From positions 804,730-868,729 of the forward strand of contig NW_020655740.1 in the NCBI RefSeq assembly GCF_003589595.1: DNA of 64,000 bases, read 5' to 3'. The DNA is from Hyposmocoma kahamanoa (Eukaryota > Arthropoda > Insecta > Lepidoptera > Cosmopterigidae). Both the position numbers and the translations under genes were made by a program. Every line of letters starts with the position of its first letter. Positions within the stretch are counted from its first letter, which is position 1. Of this stretch, positions 57,133-64,000 are shown piece by piece. The notes under the pieces were generated by a model. That model was not told where the DNA came from. It did no database searches and saw only the letters and a program-made list of their open reading frames with translations.

Positions 57133-57163
57133 TTGATAGGAAAGGTCATGGCTTTCCTATCAA
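57133..57163. repeat. 12-bp perfect inverted repeat
   Basis: TTGATAGGAAAG and CTTTCCTATCAA flank GTCATGG. Confidence 0.85.
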
Positions 57164-57199
57164 TTCGGCAGTCCATATAGTGCATTAGTTATCGTTACC

Positions 57200-58290
57200 A
57201 CTACCACTTATGCACTATTCTTCGGATACACCGCTTCCCATATTTAGAAATCATAAGAGATTGCATAGTGTAACTGGTGCTTTTCTCTCCGGCGTTGCGG
57301 CAGCGCAAGCCCAGAGAAAGTGCCCTTCGACCCACGATTCGGCGCGCGCAGCCTGCGGCCTAAGTTTGTGTCATGAAAACTGCCAAGGCAAGGAGTTAGA
57401 AGGACCTTTAAGGTTCTACTCAGTAATACCTAACAAAACATTACCCTTGTTAAGAATAGCATTGTTATTGTCTATTTTGGTTAGAAAGTGATATTTTTGC
57501 CTTTCAAATGAGGGTGGACGGTTCAAATGTATGTACCTATAAATTTAATTTGTAAGTTACATACATTTATGGGATGGTTAGTAATTTCCTCTCTCGCCAA
57601 CAGCGAAAGAACGAAGGAAGAAGATCCGCAACCCTCGAAATCGTGTCAGGTCCCCAGCCTGTACTCGACTAGAGGTAACCCCTGCCCAGCAGCGAAATGC
57701 ATATGAGTGGAGGCATTTCTATGCAATAGACTTATATAAAATTCTCTTGAAACGAATTTGTTTTCATATTTTGCAATGCCCTTATTTGCATAGTAACGCG
57801 ATGACAAATTAACAACTAGATTAATTTGTAATGCCGAACCGCGACCGAGTTTTTGGTGCGGTCAAAAACATAGAAAATTTTAGAAGCAAGTTTCAAGTTT
57901 AAGGAACTAACGAGAGAATGAGATAGAAGAAGAGATAGATATCGATCTCATTGTAATATTAGATTATTTATTTTTATTAAGAACTAGCTGTTGCCCACGT
58001 CTTTGTCTGCGTAGAATAAGTACTTCGAATAGTCTCTCTACTCGTATTTTACTACTCGTATTTTCAGTTTTACTGGATTTTATCCCCTTTTTCACCTCTT
58101 TTAAGATTTATTTTTATGACAAAAAGTAGTAGCCTATGTCCTTCTCCAGGCCCCACCCATCTGTCCCTATACCAAAACTCATCAACACTGGTTCAGGGGT
58201 TTTGCCGTGAAAACGTAATAGACATAGTTACTTCCGCATTTATAATAAGTATTAGTACGGTAAGTATTAGTAAGGATAAGATTTAGAATA
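57200..58290. other. Anonymous DNA
   Basis: No supported gene. GTCCCCAGCCTGTACTCGAC and CCCTGCCCAGCAGCGAAATG near 57.65-57.70 kb look like a minus-strand piece of the CCACTGCTGGGCA repeat. Confidence 0.4.
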
Positions 58291-58301
58291 GAATATAGAA
58301 C

Positions 58302-58406
58302 ATGGAATATGGAATGTGGATTGTGGAATGTGGAATGGGGAATGTGGAATGTGGAATGTGGAATGTGGAATGTGGAATGTGGAATAGCTAATGTGGAATG
58401 TAGAAT
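58302..58406 (+). repeat. Minisatellite, 7-bp unit GTGGAAT, about 15 copies
   Basis: Fifteen consecutive 7-mers, with six exact GTGGAAT units in the centre and variants (ATGGAAT, GGGGAAT, AGCTAAT, GTAGAAT) towards the edges, the usual pattern for an array homogenised from the middle. Confidence 0.95.
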
Positions 58407-58767
58407 AGAATAGGATAGAAACCATTTATTACAACGCCACAATACAAAAATACATAGTACGAAAGATAAAAAAAGATAAAGGTAAATGAAAACAAACATA
58501 AAATAGAATAAGAAAAATAATAAAATAAAATGATAATAATATGTAATAACAACAAAGCAAGCATTAAAATAGTCAATACAACTAAAGTAGATGTCATGTG
58601 CGCGGCGGTGGCGTTTGTAAAAGGGTCCGCTCAGCTAATGTCACCGTCGAGAAAAGGCTTTTTTTAATTTTATATCTTTTCTTTGTCTGTAGATTCCTAA
58701 TTATTATTGCATTTTTTTCTAACAAAGTTACAAAGATACTGTAAACATCGTTCTTACATTTTATGTT

Positions 58768-58925
58768 ATATGAAATAACTCCACAAGTTTGATAAGATGA
58801 TTAATACAAAGATCGAACACAAAAAAAAATTCCTTCGACCGGATGAGACTTGAACCCATGACCACATTCTACCGTAGCGGTGCTCTAACCAACTGAGCTA
58901 CAGATCAAGTTGTCGAGTTGACAAA
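58768..58925 (-). mobile_element. tRNA-derived SINE, family S2, copy 4 (distinct head)
   Basis: The minus-strand head has D stem GCTC/GAGC (perfect), T stem ATGGG/CTCAT with TTCAAGT loop, and an acceptor pairing at 6 of 7. The A box is TAGCTCAGTTGG, the B box GGGTTCAAGTCTC. The anticodon loop is enlarged to about 11 nt, so it is not a functional tRNA. The tail TCGAAGGAATTTTT, GTGTTCGATCTTTGTATTAA is the S2 tail. Confidence 0.8.
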
Positions 58926-59244
58926 ATTCTCCTGTTTTACGAACTCTTGGTCCAATACACGAACTCTCGAATTGTTATTAACAGAAACCTCTAACTCATT
59001 GAAATAGTTTCTATTTCGTCTGTAATATAACTATCTATTTGATAATATTGGTAACGTGAAGAGCACATTAAGCTATACACTTTAGTTCGAATATCGGTGT
59101 GTGTAGCTTGAAGTGCTGCCGTCTATACATATCGACGATTAGTTTGGTGATGTCCTTGAATGGACTGATATAAAAAAGTAACAGAACGCGAATGGGGGAG
59201 GTGAAGAGGGTTTGCTAGGAGCGTAGAGAGTGGAGATTCATGGT

Positions 59245-59510
59245 CTCTACCCCAGCTTTCGTAGCTCTAGAGTTCCTTGTTAAAGAGTTCGTCTAGGGAA
59301 GTAACTTACCTATTTCTGCCGCCAACCAGTTAGTGTGAGCATTTAGGATTTTGAATAGAGTAAGGGTGCTGGCTTATGCCTCAGTGTGACGGGCGCAGTG
59401 GTAAGATATTTGCAATTTGAAGCTCTGAGTGGCACTACAACTGTTATGGGTAGGCGTGTCGCTTTAACACCAGGCGCACGACTTGTTCGTCCCGTCACTT
59501 GGTAATATAG
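59245..59510 (+). repeat. Family L hairpin repeat, copy 8 (opposite strand)
   Basis: The only copy in plus orientation: GTTCGTCTAGGGAAGTAACT, TACCTATTTCTGCCGCCAAC, GTAAGGGTGCTGGC, GTGTGACGGGCGCAGTGG and CTTGTTCGTCCCGTCACTTG. It ends TTGGTAATATAGAAAAAACA, an A-rich tail as expected. Confidence 0.8.
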
Positions 59511-59519
59511 AAAAAACAG

Positions 59520-61560
59520 AAAACAAAAGCCACGTTTCTGTGTATGGGATATTAAAAGATTATCCATTGAAGACAGTGACACGTGAAACGATAACCGAAG
59601 TATGCAATTAACAATTTCACGGTGCAGACATTTACACGCAAAGGACCAACTTAATTGCAGTCGCCTACTTTATAAACCTGTCAACCATTTGTTTCCTGCT
59701 GATCAGTAAACTTGACATTATCCGTCTGCATGTCCCTGAATTCGCCAGGAAGTGGGTGCTGTACTCGTAGTTATGGTACATTACATTAGAGTACGTAATA
59801 ATTATATAATATGGGGAAAGGGGAAATAGAGGACGTGATATACGAATACGTGACAAATATTAGCAACAACGCCATCTAACGGCTTTTGGCTGAACCTCTT
59901 ACTGTGCAATGCGTCTAGGATTACGTTTTTTATTTTTTTAATATGTATATGTTGTTTTTTTATTTATTTATTTAATTTAATTTATTTAATATGTGTGTTG
60001 AAATGTACGAGTTTATATGAACCCTGGCACACTGAAACGCGCCCTCTTCCGTGACCGCCTCTGCTGAGCAAAAGACTCGCCACAACCACAACCATGGATT
60101 TAGGATACCTATGTATATACTAAACCTATGGCCACAACAGTGAAAAAGCAGTTGCTCGGAGCAGAAGCAAAACGTCTTTTTCGCTTTATTTAAGAATAAA
60201 ATATCTAACTTTGCACATATTTTTTATATGGGGATATTTCTCTGTAAGTACTACGGAAACAAACTAGCACATTGTTTAGACAATATCCTAAGGTGTATCG
60301 CATATTTTTAAAAGACCGTTGCTTTATTCTAAATGCCTAAACCATTTTGATGTAGCGAAACAGTTTTTCCCGTTTCTCCTCCGGTGACTCGGCTTAATAA
60401 CTATTAAGCCGATTAATCCATGTGTTTGTTTTTTAACTTATAACACGACGCCTACCCGCTGAACGAGGCTTAGAGCAAGCTAACCTCCACTTTTTGAATG
60501 CTTACGCGGCCATGTAAGCACGGGATTCGGCCTTGGCATTGTGCGCGCCTACACATCTTGGCTACATAATTAATAACTTTGATTACAAATCTTCGGTAGG
60601 TATGCTCTTTATTCCAAATATTTATTGTTATTTAAAATAACAGAAGGCCTTTGCTCATCAATGCTCACCTAGATAATAGTCTTCCTTTAAATGTACAATT
60701 CCTGAAGTAACCGCTTCTTTAAATTACTTTTCGAGTGAGACGAACGGATGGAAAAAATTAACTGATAAATATTTTACCAAATATTCGGAATTCCTGCACC
60801 GCGAATGTTTTTTAAGGTCCGGGAATTTCGGTAGGTACTAGTCTTCGACGGAACCGGGACTTTCCGATTCTTTCGGTACTTACGGTACACGCTAGTTGTT
60901 GTTCAATGTTGATGAACATAATATTCGACGGGTTAAGAAAGTAATAGGTTGAAAATGTAAAAACGGTCGATATTTAAACATTAAAAAAGATATAAAATCG
61001 TTTTAATATAATCTATTAGAAGCAAACTTCACTATTCAACTACAAAGGTAATAGAAAAATCACAGAATACATTCCAAATGCAAATAAATATTCAGAACTT
61101 GGAAAACGTTTATTATGTTAAACAACAAAGGAACACTTTGAAATTAATTTTTAATAAATCTTACTGCTTAATTATTTTTAAGACCTTTTTGCTCTAAGAC
61201 TTCAAAAATAAAAACGAGTCTAGAGTTATATCACTTAAATGAGACCCGATATTGTTACATACTAAACCAACCGAAGAAAGAAAACTCGTTCCGGATCGAC
61301 ACTAGTCGGTGGAATCGTTAAAAGATTGTCATATGCCTGAGACAAATGGCGCACACGCCTCACAGCCTCCTCCCGCGTCTGTTGTCGTGTACCTGCGATC
61401 GCGAGCAAGCATCACCGTGCCCATGGCTCGTAATTATAATCGAAATTACATTATCGACGATAATTCCCGAAAGTATCGAAATAAACGGGAAACAATTTTT
61501 AATTCCCGCTTCTCTCATTACAACTAAAGAACCAGAGATGCTAGGCTACATTTGCATTCA
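59520..61560. other. Anonymous AT-rich DNA
   Basis: No supported gene. A 10-bp inverted repeat TCGGCTTAAT/ATTAAGCCGA lies at 60389-60412. Confidence 0.4.
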
Positions 61561-61599
61561 GATTTGACTGGCTTTAAACGTGGGCGTTTGTATACTACT

Positions 61600-63550
61600 T
61601 CAATAAAAATCTGGCACAAAAAATCCAGAGTTTTCCGCTTACTCAACCACGTTACTCTCAATCCATCTGTAGTAAGTCTCTGGGATCATTTATAATATTA
61701 GATACGGATGAAAGTGAGGTTGAAAGAATAATTGTAAGCTTAAAAAGCGATAGTGCTACTGGTTGTGATAACATATCTAACAAAATACTAAAACAATTCA
61801 GGCACATTCTACTTTCACCACTTACGCACATCTTGCAAAAATGTTTAACAAAAGGAATATTCCCCACGTGTCTAAAAAAAGCTGTTGTGGTCCCGGTACA
61901 TAAATCTGGTAACCAAGATCAAATAACTAATTATCGACCTATTTCGTTACTTCCAGCAATATCTAAAATATTAGAAAAACTTATTAACAATAGACTTGTC
62001 TTGTATTTGGAGAGACATTCCATTTTATCTAAAACACAGTTCGGTTTTAGATCTAAATTATCGACATCTGACGCCGTGCATCACCTTACGAATTTTGTAG
62101 CAAGGGAACTAGACAAGGGTAACAAAACTGTGGGTATTTTTCTAGACCTAGCGAAGGCTTTTGATACAGTTTACATCCCTGTGCTGTTACATAAGCTTGA
62201 ATCGCTTGGCATAAGGGGCATACAGCTTAAATTACTCGAAAATTACCTGGAGGACCGATCCCAATGTGTTAAAATAGGTGACATTCACAGTTCTGATCTG
62301 AAGTGCACTTCTTTTGGAATTCCTCAAGGAAGTATTTTAGGACCAACATTTTTTCTGATTTACATTAATGACCTTTGTAACCTAGATTTACAAGGTGGAA
62401 AGATCATATCCTACGCTGATGATACTGTTCTACTCTTTTCTGCAAACTCTGACAAGGAGGTATACAACTAAGCACAGCGTGGATTCAATACTGTAAATAA
62501 CTGGCTCCAACATCATTTGCTAACACTGAATACGGATAAAACTTGTTTTATGCAATTCCATATGCGGAAATCAAAGTCATTTATATCTAACCCTAAACTA
62601 TATGCTCACCATTGTTTTGAACCTACTAACAACCTGTGTAAATGTCCAGACATTGCTATTACTAACAAGATAAAGTATTTAGGTGTTATATTAGATGATA
62701 ACCTATCATTTAAACACCATATCGAAGCACTAAGCGCCCGACTCCGTAAGTTAATGTTTGTGTTTAAAAAACTACGCGTTTCTGCTGATTTTAAAATAAT
62801 CAGGCAAGTTTATTATGCATTATGCCAATCATTAATTACTTACTGCATTACATCATGGGGTGGTATAGCTAAAACTACTTTACTAATCATTGAAAGAGCC
62901 CAGCGAGCTGTCCTAAAGGTTTCTACCTACCGCCCTTTCCGTTACCCCACTGACCTTCTGTATAAGTCATGTAAAGTATTAACTGTAAGGCAATTATTTA
63001 TTAAGTCCACAGTCCTCAAACAGCACGTATTGCTCCCATATATTACTGAAAACACTAATAAAAGACGAAAAGATATTGTCTGCCCCAAAATTATATCATC
63101 AAAACATACTTTTATTTCAAGATTTTTTGTGTTTCTTGGACCATTTTTGTACAATAAATTAAACGCCAAATATTCCATTTATAGTTTCTGTTGCTTCAAG
63201 GTAAAGAAAATTCTCCAAGAAGCTCTTCAAAATATGTCCTATGAGGATACAGAGAATTTATTTATTATCGTAAAATAAATTTTGTCTTGTATAAGTGTAC
63301 ATTTTTTTGATTGGAAATTTATTGTTTAATTGTTTAATTTTATTTCATAAGATTCTCCTAAAAAGTATTTATAATATTAATAGTATCCACGTTTTATAAT
63401 TAGTAGTACTTTTTACCTGAAATACAGGAATTTCCTAGTTCAGGTACATGTGTTATTTTTACATTAAATCGCATAAGTAGTCTCTAGTTTTCTCTGTACA
63501 TTATGTTACTGAATAAACAATTTCATGTATTTATTTATTTATTTATAAAC
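61600..63550 (+). mobile_element. 5'-truncated non-LTR retrotransposon (CR1/Jockey-like LINE)
   Basis: The element keeps the reverse transcriptase and C-terminal part of ORF2, a 3' UTR of about 240 bp with AATAAA (63511-63516) and a terminal TATTTATTTATT microsatellite tail. ORF1 and the endonuclease are absent and the 5' edge is near 61.6 kb, as after incomplete target-primed reverse transcription. Clade placement (CR1, Jockey or relative) is a judgement from motif style. Confidence 0.85.
61623..63278 (+). pseudogene. LINE ORF2 reverse transcriptase, one in-frame stop
   Basis: One reading frame runs from the truncated 5' side (from about 61620) to the stop at 63276-63278, broken only by TAA at 62469-62471. 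Motifs in order: DSATGCDNIS near 61750; NYRPISLLP; QFGFR; FLDLAKAFD (catalytic Asp); GIPQGSILGP; YADDTVLLF (catalytic pair, about 62415-62440); after the stop WLQHHLL, KYLGVILDDNLSF (thumb) and SLITYCITSWGG. No frameshift was needed to follow the protein, so decay is slight. It would have copied its own RNA at a nicked target, but lacks the endonuclease and carries a nonsense codon, so it is dead. Confidence 0.9.
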
Positions 63551-64000
63551 ATCCTGCAGCTGAGATAGCTTCTAAATTCAGCCAGGTTAGGCCTATTTCT
63601 TATATGTTCAGACAGGTACGTGTCTATATAAATCCTTTAGAGTTTAATGTAGTCTCCATGGGTATAACACGGCCTTTATTCTCATCATTTACGTAGCGTA
63701 TCAATCAACTGCATCTGACAATAGCTGCCACAAGGCCGTGCGCTGTGTAGGCGCACCTCTGCACCTCTGCCGGGCTTCTATAAAAACCCGTTACACTTCT
63801 CACATTAATAGCAGTTAGGCATTATTTAGCTTAGAAAAGGTACAACATACGTACAAAAGGTTCCACAAGGTACAACCTTTGGTCATTTGTATCGGAAACG
63901 AAGGCAGTCCTTGCAAATGGTTTCTATGACCATGGGTGTCATTTTATGGGCCAACTTGCATGCAACAGTATCGTACTTTTTTTTCCTCCCTATCAGGATG
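63551..64000. other. No feature seen after LINE tail
   Basis: No supported gene. GGTACAAC-type short direct repeats occur at 63838-63878 (AAGGTACAACATACG, ACAAGGTACAACC). Confidence 0.35.

Noticed and set aside
58182..58499. Minus-strand frame with repeated STFHIPH units
   Set aside because: It is the translation of the 7-bp minisatellite, since a 7-mer array gives a periodic peptide by default.
58830..58910. Possible functional tRNA gene (good D arm, T arm and acceptor stem)
   Set aside because: The anticodon loop is about 11 nt with no readable anticodon, and the 3' side continues into a SINE tail shared by other copies.
1..64000. CRISPR arrays, operons, rRNA genes, riboswitches
   Set aside because: No regularly spaced direct repeats, clustered prokaryotic-type frames or rRNA signatures were seen. 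The sequence is clearly eukaryotic.

Overview
The window looks like nuclear DNA of a lepidopteran (moth or butterfly). It is AT-rich and almost free of long reading frames. It is crowded with short interspersed repeats of kinds I know from lepidopteran genomes: tRNA-headed SINEs, a 3'-end hairpin repeat, and a repeat carrying AACCGACTTCAAAAAAGGAG. No bacterial-type operon, rRNA, functional tRNA gene or CRISPR array is visible. The identification is my inference from repeat types; no search was run.

Layout. 0-6 kb: SINE and LINE relics, four copies of the 3'-end hairpin repeat (family L) and a hAT-like MITE with a perfect 8-bp target duplication. 5.8-6.5 kb: the best host-gene candidates, namely a short terminal coding exon on the minus strand with a 14-bp hairpin and AATAAA after its stop, and a separate 64-codon frame. 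6.5-23 kb: mostly anonymous AT-rich DNA with LINE relics, SINEs, a fold-back element (family F) at 20.3 kb, and a 400-N assembly gap inside a second copy of that element. 23.3-27.8 kb: a structurally complete Ty1/copia retrotransposon on the minus strand. It has identical 173-bp LTRs, GTACT target duplications, one intact 1307-codon gag-pol frame, a half-tRNA-type primer site and a purine tract, and it is inserted inside an older repeat. 28-49 kb: anonymous DNA with more family L and SINE copies, a candidate Tudor-like exon at 32 kb, a few other candidate exons, and an unclassified repeat at 41.2 and 48.4 kb. 49-61 kb: SINEs, fold-back and palindromic repeats, MITEs and a 7-bp minisatellite. 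61.6-63.5 kb: a 5'-truncated non-LTR retrotransposon whose reverse transcriptase is interrupted by one in-frame TAA.

How the parts relate. The only genes identified with confidence belong to mobile elements. The copia element encodes everything expected of an autonomous element and looks recent. The LINE copy is dead by truncation and nonsense mutation. The SINEs, MITEs and family L/F repeats are non-coding and must have been moved by enzymes encoded elsewhere. The host-gene candidates are isolated exons judged from open frame plus splice signals; they cannot be joined into a gene model from this window alone.
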